A stretch of DNA of 64,000 bases from positions 87,061-151,060 of the forward strand of contig CAJYVI010000129.1 in NCBI GenBank assembly GCA_913778145.1. The letters run 5' to 3'. The notes below the pieces were generated by a model that worked only from the letters and a program-made list of their open reading frames with translations, had not been told where the DNA came from and made no database searches. Shown here one piece after another: positions 18,070 through 29,388 of the stretch (the first letter of the stretch is position 1; each line of letters begins with the position of its first letter). This DNA comes from an uncultured Pseudocitrobacter sp. GTDB lineage: Bacteria; Pseudomonadota; Gammaproteobacteria; Enterobacterales; Enterobacteriaceae. Made by a program: the position numbers and the translations under genes.

Positions 18070-19431
18070 ATGAAAAACGAAATAAAAGAGGGCGACGATA
18101 AAACAACGCCTGCGCCCACAGGGCGATTGCCTAATTTGCCGATGAGCACCATCCTGGCGATGACCTTTGGTGCGATTGGCGTCAACATGGCGTTTACCCT
18201 TCAGGGTTCACAAATGAGCCGTATTACCCTGACAATTGGCGTTGATCCCGGCGACTTAGGTTTTTTCTTTCTGTTGCCGCCGCTGCTGGGCATGATCGTT
18301 CAGCCGTTGATTGGTAAGTATTCCGACCGCACCTGGACGCGCTTTGGCCGCCGTCTGCCCTATCTGCTGGTCGGCGCTCCGCTAACAGTCATTGTGATGG
18401 TTATGTTGCCCTTTACCGGCTCGCTGGGATTCGGTTTTGGTTCGGCAGCCGCTTTTGCCTACGCGGCCATTGCCATCGCGCTGATGGATCTCTTCAGCAA
18501 CGTGTGTCTGGCGCCATTTCGCATGATTGCTGGCGATATGGTTAACAATGAGCAGAAGAACCTGGTGTGGTCGTGGCAACAGATATTCTGTTATGCGGGC
18601 GGGATTCTGGCGGCTTTGCTCCCTTTTCTGTTAACGCATCTGGGGGTAGCCAACACGGCGGAAAAAGGCTTTGTGCCTGATACTGTTATCTGGGCGTATC
18701 TGATTGGCGCACTGGTACTGCTGTTGACCAACTGTGTCACCGTGTTCAAAGTCAAAGAATATGACCCGGCAACGTTCGCCCGTTACCATCAGATTGAGGA
18801 GCATCATCACAAAGAGAACAGTAGCCTTTGGGCGCTTATCAAAAAAGCGCCGCGTTCATTCTGGGAACTGGCAGTGGTTCAGCTTTTTAGCTGGATAGGG
18901 ATTATGTACACCTGGACATACGCGACGGGGGCGATGGCGACGAACATCTGGCATACCAGCGATCCCACCTCCGCAGGGTTCCAGGAGGCGGGTAACTGGT
19001 ACGGTGTAATGACGGCGTTTTACAGTGTCGCCGCGTTACTCTGGGGGTTTGTTTACGCCAAAACGCGCGCGGATAAACGCAAATTCTGGTACGCCTTCGG
19101 GCTGTTTGCCGATGCTATCAGCATTATCATCGTTGCCACTACCGACAGTCAGTGGGTGGCATTGTTTGCCTTTGCGCTTTACGGTATCGGTAATTTCACC
19201 ATTAATACGCTGCCGTTCACCATTCTGACCTCATCGCTGCATGGTAAGAATGAAGGCGCATATCTTGGGCTGTTTAATATCGTGGTTTGCGTGCCGCAAA
19301 TCCTGGGTTCGTTACTCAGCTTCTGGCTGTTCCCATTACTGGGTAACAGCCAGTCAATGATGATGGTTATCGGCTTTGGCGCTATGCTGGTAAGCGCCGT
19401 GACGGTAGCGATTATTCACGAAGGGCGATAA
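18070..19431 (+). CDS. SLC45/GPH-like MFS sugar transporter
   Basis: 453 residues from ATG at 18070 with AAGGTG upstream; an in-frame GTG lies 6 bases earlier. About 12 membrane helices are visible. Motifs such as GKYSDRTWTRFGRRLPYLL and the ...APFRMIAGDMV segment resemble the SLC45-like sucrose/maltose symporter group of the major facilitator superfamily. It sits 17 bp after the GH13 glucosidase gene and ends at a strong hairpin, so the pair is an uptake-and-hydrolysis module for an alpha-glucoside. The exact substrate is unknown. This module replaces the yicJ transporter that accompanies yicI in K-12. Confidence 0.8.
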   Translation: MKNEIKEGDDKTTPAPTGRLPNLPMSTILAMTFGAIGVNMAFTLQGSQMSRITLTIGVDPGDLGFFFLLPPLLGMIVQPLIGKYSDRTWTRFGRRLPYLLVGAPLTVIVMVMLPFTGSLGFGFGSAAAFAYAAIAIALMDLFSNVCLAPFRMIAGDMVNNEQKNLVWSWQQIFCYAGGILAALLPFLLTHLGVANTAEKGFVPDTVIWAYLIGALVLLLTNCVTVFKVKEYDPATFARYHQIEEHHHKENSSLWALIKKAPRSFWELAVVQLFSWIGIMYTWTYATGAMATNIWHTSDPTSAGFQEAGNWYGVMTAFYSVAALLWGFVYAKTRADKRKFWYAFGLFADAISIIIVATTDSQWVALFAFALYGIGNFTINTLPFTILTSSLHGKNEGAYLGLFNIVVCVPQILGSLLSFWLFPLLGNSQSMMMVIGFGAMLVSAVTVAIIHEGR

Positions 19432-19437
19432 GCCATA

Positions 19438-19459
19438 GCGGCCCGGGTTAACGGGCCGC
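19438..19459. terminator. Hairpin between the convergent transporter and yicH genes
   Basis: Perfect 8-bp stem GCGGCCCG / CGGGCCGC in the 34-bp gap between convergent genes. It probably serves as a bidirectional 3' end, though T tracts are short. Confidence 0.6.
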
Positions 19460-19465
19460 CATATA

Positions 19466-21151
19466 TCACGGGGCGCTGTTCAAAACCCCACCCCGCATCG
19501 TCTGCGTCACCTGCTCCTTCGCCATGTTTACTGCGCTTAGCTGCCCGTTTACCGTTGGCTTGAGCGGTGCGTCAGCCTGCACCGCGCCGGTGGCGGTGAG
19601 TTGAAGGTCACCGTCGCCGCTGATGGGCAGCGCTGGCCATCCCCAGGCTTGTAGCGTATTCAGCGGCACACCGCGGGCGTCGAGGCTGACGTTCACCTGC
19701 CGTTGCGGCAACTGAGAAACCGTAGCGGTGGCTTTGAGCATACCTTTCTCGGTATACGCCGCAAGTTCGCTGATATTGACCGTCGAGGCGTTTGCTGACA
19801 GCGCGAGGCTCGGTCTGTTGACGTCCACGCGATTAAACGTCGCGGCAGCGGCGTTGAGTTGCGCATTTCCGCCCCATACGCCCCACAAGCGATTCTTCAC
19901 CAGTTGCAGATTAGTGGCGCTGCCTTCCAGCGCCGTAATCTGCCACGGGAAAGCCGGGTCAATATCGATAACCAGGTTGCGGCTGGCGGTAAATTTTTTC
20001 AAAGTAACGCTATTGAGCCACTCCGGCAGCGCATCCATCCATAACTGCTTCCAGTTATTCGACAACGTGTACTCCAGGCCGACAATCGACGCATCATCCA
20101 GCGTCAGTGCCTGCCCGTTGCGCAACCAGAAGCCGGACGTTCGCACCGTGCTGCCCTCCCAGCGGGTGGTGAACTGACGCAGGGCGATGCCCTGGTCTGA
20201 AAGCTCCCCATTAAAAATAGGGTCCAGCAGATGCAGCGAGCCATAGATAAATTCGCTGGCGTTCAGGGTAATTTTGCCGTCCGTACTTTGCCAGCCGCCC
20301 TGGCTTAGGGTCAGGTTGCGCACATTCATATCAAGGTCGGTTACCGCCCAGTCCGGCCCCTGTAAACGGGCATCCACGACCTCAAGGCGGCCAATTTGCA
20401 GCGACGGAACGGTGCTAAGCGGAGCGAAGAAATCGATCAGCGTTTTGTCGCTTTGCAGACGAATATCGTTCAGGCGCAGATTATCCACTACCCAACTTCC
20501 ATCCGCGTTGCGGCGGGCATTTCCGGCCAGCGAGCCGCGCGCGACCTCCGCGCCAAGGCTGGTGAGCGTCACAATACCGTTATCAATATCCCCTTCAATA
20601 ACCGCGTTGCTGGTGGGTACGCCATTGAGCGTCAGGGAACCGGCATTCACCTGCAGATGTGTTTTCTTGCCCAGCACGTTGCCTGCTTCCGGCGTCCATG
20701 GCGCAATGCTGCCGTTAACCCGTTGCGCACTCAGTTCCCAGCCGGTTTCCGGGCTATTGAAGGCCATATTGTTGAGCTGCAGGCGATCGGCGGCGAAGGG
20801 AAGCGGCGCATTTGAGGGCGAGAGGTTTAACGTGCCGTCTTGCAGCAGGATGGTGTCAACGTGTAGCGGATCGGTCACCTGGCGGGTGCTCAGGCCGATA
20901 TCGACGGCTTTAGCGACCAGCGTCGCGGGTTTGCCATCGCGCCCGAAGGTGACATTCCTGAACAGAATATGTGAGGGCGATGAAAAACGGTGATCCATCG
21001 CATCGAACGTCACCTGGTAATCGGTGTTCTCAGTAAGCCACTGACTGACTTCACGCGCGCCCCAGCGGGTTTGCAGCAGGAAGTAGAAGGCGAGAATAAC
21101 CAGCAGCAGTGCAACGAGGAGCCAGAGAATCAGCTTTCCAATAAATTTCAT
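19466..21151 (-). CDS. yicH: AsmA-family inner-membrane protein YicH
   Basis: 561 residues from the ATG at 21151 (MKFIGKLILWLLVALLLVIL); an ATG 24 bases upstream is less conserved. There is one N-terminal membrane anchor and a large periplasmic body of beta-strand repeats, as in AsmA/TamB-like proteins thought to help phospholipid or outer-membrane homeostasis. The match to E. coli YicH is strong over the entire length (for example MDHRFSSPSHILFRNVTFGR). It is convergent with the sugar transporter and in its usual place next to xanP, with a REP element between. Confidence 0.93.
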   Translation of the reverse strand: MKFIGKLILWLLVALLLVILAFYFLLQTRWGAREVSQWLTENTDYQVTFDAMDHRFSSPSHILFRNVTFGRDGKPATLVAKAVDIGLSTRQVTDPLHVDTILLQDGTLNLSPSNAPLPFAADRLQLNNMAFNSPETGWELSAQRVNGSIAPWTPEAGNVLGKKTHLQVNAGSLTLNGVPTSNAVIEGDIDNGIVTLTSLGAEVARGSLAGNARRNADGSWVVDNLRLNDIRLQSDKTLIDFFAPLSTVPSLQIGRLEVVDARLQGPDWAVTDLDMNVRNLTLSQGGWQSTDGKITLNASEFIYGSLHLLDPIFNGELSDQGIALRQFTTRWEGSTVRTSGFWLRNGQALTLDDASIVGLEYTLSNNWKQLWMDALPEWLNSVTLKKFTASRNLVIDIDPAFPWQITALEGSATNLQLVKNRLWGVWGGNAQLNAAAATFNRVDVNRPSLALSANASTVNISELAAYTEKGMLKATATVSQLPQRQVNVSLDARGVPLNTLQAWGWPALPISGDGDLQLTATGAVQADAPLKPTVNGQLSAVNMAKEQVTQTMRGGVLNSAP

Positions 21152-21253
21152 GATCTTCCATCCTGAGAAGGGCACATAAGGCAGTTATGCACGAATTATG
21201 CGCAATGCTCAAGGTAAGAACGGTGAAATTCAGTGTCAGCGTAGGGGGATAGC

Positions 21254-21279
21254 GCCGGATGACACAATAGCCATCCGGC
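21254..21279. repeat. REP element between yicH and xanP
   Basis: GCCGGATG ... CATCCGGC palindrome of the E. coli/Salmonella REP type, 8 bp past the xanP stop codon on the minus strand. Likely mRNA 3' stabiliser. Confidence 0.8.
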
Positions 21280-21287
21280 AAAGCGGA

Positions 21288-22679
21288 TTACTCTTTTTCT
21301 GGTGGGAAAACCAGATTCAGCACAATCGCGGTGATACCGCCAGCGGCGATACCGGAGGAGAGCAGGTTTTTCAGCCAGTCTGGTGCGAACTGAAGGATCT
21401 GCGGCTGCTGGGAAACGCCCAGGCCGATGGCCAGTGAAAGGGCAATAATCAGGATTGCGCGGCGGTTCAGCGGTTCGCGGGAGACAATACGCACGCCGGA
21501 CGCGGCGATAGTGCCGAACATCACCAGCGTTGCGCCGCCCAGAACCGGTTCAGGGATGTGCTGCACAAAACCGCTTACCGCCGGGAACAGACCCAGCACG
21601 ATAAGCATCAGCGCGACCACGAAACCGACGTAACGGCTGGCGACGCCGGTCAGTTGAATCACGCCGTTGTTCTGGCCGAAGCAGGAGTTCGGGAAGGTGT
21701 TGAACACCGCAGAGACAAAGGAGTTCAGGCCGTTGGCCAGCACGCCGCCCTTCAGGCGCTTCATATATACCGGGCCGGAGACCGGTTGCTCAGAGACGTC
21801 AGATGTCGCCGTAATATCACCAATCGTTTCCAGTGAGGTGATCATAAACACCAGCATCAGCGGCAGCAGCAGGTTCCAGTCAATGCCCAACCCATAGTAC
21901 AGCGGGGTTGGGATCATCAGCAGGTCGGTGTTGGTCGGCGCGGTGTTTTCCGGCAGCATGCCCAGGAACCAGGCCATCAGATAACCCGCCGCCATGGCAA
22001 TCACCAGCGATGCAATGCGCAGGTACGGATTACGCTGGCGGTTAAGCAGAATAATCAGCACCAGCACGATACCCGCCAGTAGCAGATTTTTCGGCGCGCC
22101 AAAGGTGTTGTTGCTCATTGCCGCATATCCACCGCCAATGGACGTCAGGCCGACCTGAATCAGCGACAGGCCGATAATCATCACCACCACGCCGGAAACC
22201 AGCGGGGTGATGATTCGACGTGCAAGATGCAGCACGCGTGACAACACCATCTCGGTGCAGCTTGCCAGCATTAAGGTACCGAACAGCGCCGCCATCATGG
22301 TCGGCACATCGGCACCGCCGGTTTTCAGTGCGGTACCGCCCATAATCAGCGGCGCAACGAAGTTGAAACTGGTGCCCTGAATCGACAACAGACCCGAACC
22401 CACCGGGCCCCAGGCTTTAATCTGGATGATGGACGCTACACCGGAAGCGAACAGCGACATGCTGATAATGTGCTGAGTATCGGCCGCCGGCAGCCCCAGT
22501 GCCTGACAAATCAGCAGGGCGGGCGTGATCACGGCAACAAACATCGCCAGCAGGTGTTGCAGTGCGGCAAAAAGCGTTTGTGGCAGCGGCGGGCGGTCTT
22601 CTAAGCGGTAAATCAATTCGCTGTTTTGAGTGTGCGCAACCGGTTGCGCATTTTCTGACTCAAGGGTGTTGGCGGACAT
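21288..22679 (-). CDS. xanP: Xanthine:H+ symporter XanP
   Basis: 463 residues from ATG at 22679, the same length as E. coli XanP (YicE); the frame can be extended by three codons to a TTG. It is an inner-membrane nucleobase/ascorbate (NAT/NCS2) transporter importing xanthine with a proton. NAT signatures are visible: [15 protein letters not shown] and [19 protein letters not shown], and the substrate-binding [20 protein letters not shown]. The N-terminus [14 protein letters not shown] is also K-12-like. It is divergent from gltS with 271 bp between them. Confidence 0.96.
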   Translation of the reverse strand: MSANTLESENAQPVAHTQNSELIYRLEDRPPLPQTLFAALQHLLAMFVAVITPALLICQALGLPAADTQHIISMSLFASGVASIIQIKAWGPVGSGLLSIQGTSFNFVAPLIMGGTALKTGGADVPTMMAALFGTLMLASCTEMVLSRVLHLARRIITPLVSGVVVMIIGLSLIQVGLTSIGGGYAAMSNNTFGAPKNLLLAGIVLVLIILLNRQRNPYLRIASLVIAMAAGYLMAWFLGMLPENTAPTNTDLLMIPTPLYYGLGIDWNLLLPLMLVFMITSLETIGDITATSDVSEQPVSGPVYMKRLKGGVLANGLNSFVSAVFNTFPNSCFGQNNGVIQLTGVASRYVGFVVALMLIVLGLFPAVSGFVQHIPEPVLGGATLVMFGTIAASGVRIVSREPLNRRAILIIALSLAIGLGVSQQPQILQFAPDWLKNLLSSGIAAGGITAIVLNLVFPPEKE

Positions 22680-22950
22680 CAGAGGCAATCTCGTGGTGGA
22701 AAAGTGGCGATTTTATCGGACTGACAGGTAAAAGCAAACGGTTGCTTTGTGATGCCGGTAAAAAATTAGCGGACCTTAATTTTTATCAATTATTCACCGT
22801 ATAAATGATTAATTATCGTGAGTAACCTTTTTCTGTCATTTTTGCGCATTTATTGCTTACAATCTGTTCCAGATCTTAAGAGGAGATCTCAACGACACAG
22901 GAAATACGTCGCGTATGAATGAATCATGCGTTTGGTAAGGAGCTTCAACT

Positions 22951-24153
22951 ATGTTTCATCTCGATACATTATCTACGCTGGTCGCTGCGACAATGGTGCT
23001 GCTGTTAGGGCGCAAGCTGGTTCACTCCGTTCCCTTCTTTAAAAAATACACCATTCCTGAACCCGTCGCCGGTGGGTTGCTGGTGGCGCTGGCGCTGCTG
23101 GTGCTGAAAAAAAGCATGGGCTGGGAAATCGACTTTGATATGAGTCTGAAAGACCCGCTGATGCTGGCCTTCTTCGCCACGATTGGCCTGAATGCCAATC
23201 TCGCCAGCCTGCGCGCGGGCGGTAAAGTATTAGGTACCTTTCTGATTGTGGTGGTGGGGCTGCTGCTGATGCAGAACGCCATCGGTATCGGTATGGCAAA
23301 AATGCTGGGGCTGGACCCATTGATGGGCCTGCTGGCTGGCTCGATTACGCTTTCTGGCGGCCATGGCACCGGGGCGGCATGGGGCAAACTGTTTACCGAG
23401 CGCTATGGTTTTACCAGCGCAACGGAAGTCGCGATGGCCTGCGCAACGTTTGGCCTGGTGCTGGGCGGGCTGATTGGCGGGCCAGTGGCGCGTTATCTGG
23501 TCAAACACTCTTCCTCACCGGATGGTACGCCAGAGGATCAGGAAGTGCCGACGGCGTTTGAAAAGCCGGACGTTGGGCGCGTCATCACCTCCCTGGTGTT
23601 GATTGAAACCATCGCATTGATTGCTATCTGTTTGACGGTTGGTCGAGTAGTTGCGCAACTGCTGACCGGCACCATGTTTGAATTGCCAACCTTTGTGTGC
23701 GTACTGTTTATTGGCGTTATCCTGAGTAACGGCCTGGCGCTGGTGGGATTCTATCGCGTCTTTGAACGCGCAGTGTCGGTGCTTGGCAACGTCTGCCTGT
23801 CGCTATTCCTGGCGATGGCGTTGATGAGCCTGAAACTGTGGGAACTGGCGTCTTTAGCGCTGCCGATGCTGGCGATTCTGGGTGTGCAGACGCTGGCGAT
23901 GGCGCTGTACGCCATTTTCGTCACCTACCGGATGATGGGCAAAAACTACGATGCGGCGGTGCTGGCGGCGGGTCACTGCGGCTTTGGCCTGGGTGCGACG
24001 CCAACGGCGATTGCCAATATGCAGGCGATTACCGAACGTTTCGGCCCGTCGCATACGGCGTTTCTGGTGGTGCCGATGGTGGGGGCGTTCTTCCTCGATA
24101 TCGTTAATGCGCTGGTGATTAAGCTCTATTTGATGTTGCCGATGTTTGGCTAA
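22951..24153 (+). CDS. gltS: Sodium/glutamate symporter
   Basis: 400 residues; E. coli GltS has 401. It is an inner-membrane Na+-coupled glutamate importer with two repeats of about five helices. Both reentrant-loop regions are present: SGGHGTGAAWGKLF and GHCGFGLGATPTAIANMQAI. AAGGAG lies seven bases before the ATG. In K-12 it is convergent with recG. Here the next genes downstream are glpK and glpF on the other strand, and recG is 10.5 kb away, so this marks a rearrangement boundary. Confidence 0.97.
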   Translation: MFHLDTLSTLVAATMVLLLGRKLVHSVPFFKKYTIPEPVAGGLLVALALLVLKKSMGWEIDFDMSLKDPLMLAFFATIGLNANLASLRAGGKVLGTFLIVVVGLLLMQNAIGIGMAKMLGLDPLMGLLAGSITLSGGHGTGAAWGKLFTERYGFTSATEVAMACATFGLVLGGLIGGPVARYLVKHSSSPDGTPEDQEVPTAFEKPDVGRVITSLVLIETIALIAICLTVGRVVAQLLTGTMFELPTFVCVLFIGVILSNGLALVGFYRVFERAVSVLGNVCLSLFLAMALMSLKLWELASLALPMLAILGVQTLAMALYAIFVTYRMMGKNYDAAVLAAGHCGFGLGATPTAIANMQAITERFGPSHTAFLVVPMVGAFFLDIVNALVIKLYLMLPMFG

Positions 24154-24168
24154 TCAGTGTGGCGAATT

Positions 24169-24246
24169 TGGCGGGGGCGCTTCGCTTGCCCGCCCTACAA
24201 AGAATTGCGATCTAATGTAGGGCGGGCAAGCGAAGCGCCCCCGCCA
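24169..24246. repeat. Perfect 31-bp inverted repeat at the gltS-glpK junction
   Basis: Two arms (24169-24199 and 24216-24246) are exact reverse complements around a 16-bp loop. The arms read TGGCGGGGGCGCTTCGCT onward and end ...CGCCCTACA at the loop. It looks like a GC-rich REP-like (BIME) element and could also end transcription from both gltS and glpK. It lies exactly at the boundary of the permuted block. Confidence 0.85.
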
Positions 24247-24252
24247 TCGTTT

Positions 24253-25782
<1,530 letters not shown>

Positions 25783-26631
25783 TTACAGCGAAGCATTGTG
25801 TTGAGCGTTACCGGAGGTGGTTTCTTTCTCTTCAACCACACAGGTATCACACGGCAAATGGCGGCCAATCAGTTTGCGATAGCTGAATGCACCCAGCGCC
25901 GCGCCCACCACGGGTGCGAACATCGGCACCACGAAATAAGGAATATCTTTGCCGCCGGTGAAGGCGACGTCGCCCCAGCCTGCCAGCCAGGCGAAGGTTT
26001 TCGGCCCGATATCACGCGCCGGGTTCATCGCAAAGCCGGTTAATGGCCCCATCGACGCGCCGATAACGGCAATTAACAGGCCAATCAGCAGCGGTGCCAG
26101 CGGCCCGCGTGGAATGCCGTTGCCATCGTCGCCCAACGCCATGATCACGCCCATCAGAATAGCGGTTATCACCATTTCTACCGCGAAGGCCTGCACAAAA
26201 TTGATATGTGGGTTCGGGTAAGTGGAGAATATTCCAGCAAGATCAAGACTTTCTACGCTACCGCGCACCATATGATGGGTTAATTCGTAGTCGTAGAAAA
26301 GGTTGTAGTAAAGCCCGTAAACCAACGCCGCTGCGCAAAACGCACCGGCAAACTGAGAAAGGATGAAAGGGACCACTTTACGGCGTTCGAAGCAGGCGAA
26401 CAGCCACAGCGCAACGGTGACCGCCGGGTTAAGATGTGCGCCGGAAACCCCTGCGGTCAGGTAGATGGCCATCGCCACGCCCAGACCCCAGATGATGCTG
26501 ATTTCCCACTGGCCAAAGCTGGCCCCCGCGACTTTTAATGCCGCAACGCATCCCACGCCGAAAAAGATCAACAGCCCGGTACCAAGAAACTCTGCAATGC
26601 ACTGGCCTTTTAGGGTTGAAGTTTGGCTCAT
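25783..26631 (-). CDS. glpF: Glycerol facilitator (aquaglyceroporin)
   Basis: 282 residues with six membrane helices and the two MIP-family NPA boxes, HLNPAVTVAL and GFAMNPARDIGPK. It forms an inner-membrane channel for glycerol. First gene of the glpF-glpK unit; a GlpR-like operator lies about 83-103 bp upstream. Divergent from zapB, as in E. coli. Confidence 0.98.
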   Translation of the reverse strand: MSQTSTLKGQCIAEFLGTGLLIFFGVGCVAALKVAGASFGQWEISIIWGLGVAMAIYLTAGVSGAHLNPAVTVALWLFACFERRKVVPFILSQFAGAFCAAALVYGLYYNLFYDYELTHHMVRGSVESLDLAGIFSTYPNPHINFVQAFAVEMVITAILMGVIMALGDDGNGIPRGPLAPLLIGLLIAVIGASMGPLTGFAMNPARDIGPKTFAWLAGWGDVAFTGGKDIPYFVVPMFAPVVGAALGAFSYRKLIGRHLPCDTCVVEEKETTSGNAQHNASL

Positions 26632-27295
<664 letters not shown>

Positions 27296-27310
27296 CCTTC
27301 CTCTAAGTTT

Positions 27311-27345
27311 GCTGCCTTCATCGGGCGTTATGCCAGGAAGGCAGC
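27311..27345 (+). terminator. Hairpin after zapB
   Basis: Stem GCTGCCTTC / GAAGGCAGC with a 17-nt loop, starting 15 bp after the zapB stop. There is no T tract, so termination efficiency is uncertain. Confidence 0.45.
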
Positions 27346-27475
27346 GGCTTCTCTTCGCGTTATCTCCCCGCCGTATATTTCAAAATCACATAATCAATCT
27401 TTTTTTATTCTTTAATGTTCAATTCGCTTTCTGGCACGCTAGCCTCATCAACGACATAACATAAGAGAGCGGGCG

Positions 27476-28465
27476 ATGAACAAGTGGGGCGTAGGTTTAA
27501 CTCTTTTGCTGGCTTCCACCAGCGTACTGGCTAAGGATATTCAATTACTTAACGTGTCTTACGATCCGACGCGCGAACTGTACGATCAGTACAATAAAGC
27601 GTTCAGCGCGCACTGGAAAAAAGAGACCGGTGATAACGTGGTGATTCGTCAGTCGCACGGTGGCTCCGGTAAGCAGGCAACATCGGTTATCAATGGTATC
27701 GAAGCCGACGTGGTGACGCTGGCGCTGGCCTATGACGTTGACGCGATTGCTGAGCGTGGCCGCATTGATAAAAACTGGATTAAACGCCTGCCGGATAATT
27801 CCGCGCCTTACACTTCCACCATCGTCTTCCTGGTGCGTAAAGGCAACCCAAAACAGATTCATGACTGGAACGATCTGGTGAAACCGGGTGTGTCTGTCAT
27901 CACACCGAACCCGAAAAGCTCCGGTGGCGCTCGCTGGAACTACCTGGCGGCATGGGGCTACGCACTGCACCACAATAATGGCGACCAGGCTAAAGCGCAG
28001 GAATTCGTTAAATCACTGTTTAAAAACGTTGAAGTGCTCGACTCCGGCGCTCGCGGCGCAACCAATACCTTCGTTGAACGCGGCATTGGCGATGTGCTGA
28101 TTGCGTGGGAAAACGAAGCGCTGCTGGCAACCCATGAGCTGGGTAAAGACAAATTTGAAATCGTGACACCGAGCGAGTCTATTCTGGCGGAGCCGACGGT
28201 TTCAGTCGTCGACAAAGTGGTTGATAAAAAAGGCACTAAAGAAGTTGCAGAAGCCTATCTGAAGTACCTGTACTCGCCAGAAGGCCAGGAGATCGCGGCG
28301 AAAAACTTCTATCGCCCACGTGACCCGGAAGTGGCGAAGAAATATGAAAACGCGTTCCCGAAACTGAAACTGTTCACCATCGACGAAGAGTTTGGCGGTT
28401 GGGCGAAAGCGCAGCAAACGCACTTCTCTAATGGCGGTACCTTTGACCAGATTAGCAAACGTTAA
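27476..28465 (+). CDS. sbp: Periplasmic sulfate-binding protein
   Basis: 329 residues with the signal peptide [19 protein letters not shown]. It binds sulfate (and thiosulfate) in the periplasm and delivers it to the CysTWA ABC importer, as a partner or alternative to CysP. The class-II solute-binding fold and ligand segment [20 protein letters not shown] match E. coli Sbp closely. Ribosome site GAGCGGGCG just upstream. Expected CysB control cannot be confirmed by eye. In K-12 pfkA precedes it; here zapB does. Confidence 0.97.
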   Translation: MNKWGVGLTLLLASTSVLAKDIQLLNVSYDPTRELYDQYNKAFSAHWKKETGDNVVIRQSHGGSGKQATSVINGIEADVVTLALAYDVDAIAERGRIDKNWIKRLPDNSAPYTSTIVFLVRKGNPKQIHDWNDLVKPGVSVITPNPKSSGGARWNYLAAWGYALHHNNGDQAKAQEFVKSLFKNVEVLDSGARGATNTFVERGIGDVLIAWENEALLATHELGKDKFEIVTPSESILAEPTVSVVDKVVDKKGTKEVAEAYLKYLYSPEGQEIAAKNFYRPRDPEVAKKYENAFPKLKLFTIDEEFGGWAKAQQTHFSNGGTFDQISKR

Positions 28466-28484
28466 TCGCGGTTGAAAGAAGATG

Positions 28485-28511
28485 GCCCGGTAATCATACC
28501 GGGCTTTTTTA
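28485..28511 (+). terminator. Rho-independent terminator after sbp
   Basis: Perfect stem GCCCGGTA / TACCGGGC with loop ATCA, followed by six T residues; 20 bp after the sbp stop. Confidence 0.9.
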
Positions 28512-28565
28512 TTTGTCACGATTATGCGGTACCCTTGCCAGTCATCGAATTACAGGGAACGCACA

Positions 28566-29315
28566 ATGAAAAAAGCTGGTTATCTTATTCTGGCGATGAT
28601 CGTCATCGCTCTTGCGGCGGGCGCAGGCTACTGGAAGTGGGCCGGAAACCCAAACGCGCTGCGCACCATCGTTTTCGATCAGTGTCTTCCTAATCAATTA
28701 CAGCACCAAAACCCCGCGCCGTGCGCCGATGTGAAACCGGATGCCGGGTATGTCGTGTTTAAAGACCGCAATGGCCCGCTGCAATATTTGCTGATGCCTA
28801 CTTACCGCATCAACGGCACGGAAAGCCCGATGTTGCTGGAGCCGTATACGCCGAATTTTTTCTGGCTGGCCTGGCAGGCGCGCAGCTTTATGAGCCAAAA
28901 ATATGGTAAAGCGATCCCGGACAGCGCGGTCTCGCTGGCGATTAACTCACGTAGCGGGCGCTCGCAAAATCACTTTCACATTCACATCTCCTGCCTGCGC
29001 ACGGACGTGCGTCATCAACTGGATACGAATATGGCGAAAATCAGCACCCGCTGGTTGCCCCTGCCGGGTGGACTGCGCGGCAATGAATATCTGGCGCGCC
29101 GCGTCACCGAAAGTGAAATGGTGAAAAGTAGCCCGTTTATGATGCTGGCGGAAGAGGTGCCTGACGCGCGCGAGCATATGGGAAGCTATGCGTTAGCGAT
29201 GGTACGCTTAAGCGATGAAAGCTTTGTCCTGCTGGCTACGCAGCGCAATTTACTGGCCCTGAATCTCGCGTCTGCCGAGGAAATTCAGGATCATCAGTGT
29301 GATATTCTAAAGTAA
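28566..29315 (+). CDS. cdh: CDP-diacylglycerol diphosphatase
   Basis: 249 residues from ATG at 28566, the start giving an N-terminal membrane anchor ([20 protein letters not shown]). It cleaves CDP-diacylglycerol to CMP and phosphatidate at the periplasmic face. A HIT-like catalytic box is present, [11 protein letters not shown]. Length and sequence agree with E. coli Cdh (251 aa). It lies between sbp and a SLC13-type permease; the sbp-cdh order is as in K-12. Confidence 0.95.
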   Translation: MKKAGYLILAMIVIALAAGAGYWKWAGNPNALRTIVFDQCLPNQLQHQNPAPCADVKPDAGYVVFKDRNGPLQYLLMPTYRINGTESPMLLEPYTPNFFWLAWQARSFMSQKYGKAIPDSAVSLAINSRSGRSQNHFHIHISCLRTDVRHQLDTNMAKISTRWLPLPGGLRGNEYLARRVTESEMVKSSPFMMLAEEVPDAREHMGSYALAMVRLSDESFVLLATQRNLLALNLASAEEIQDHQCDILK

Positions 29316-29388
29316 CCCTACCCGTTCTGGCGTTTACCTGACTTGCCTGCCGTCGTATTCTTGCTGAAAAAAACGACAGGAGTCAGGT

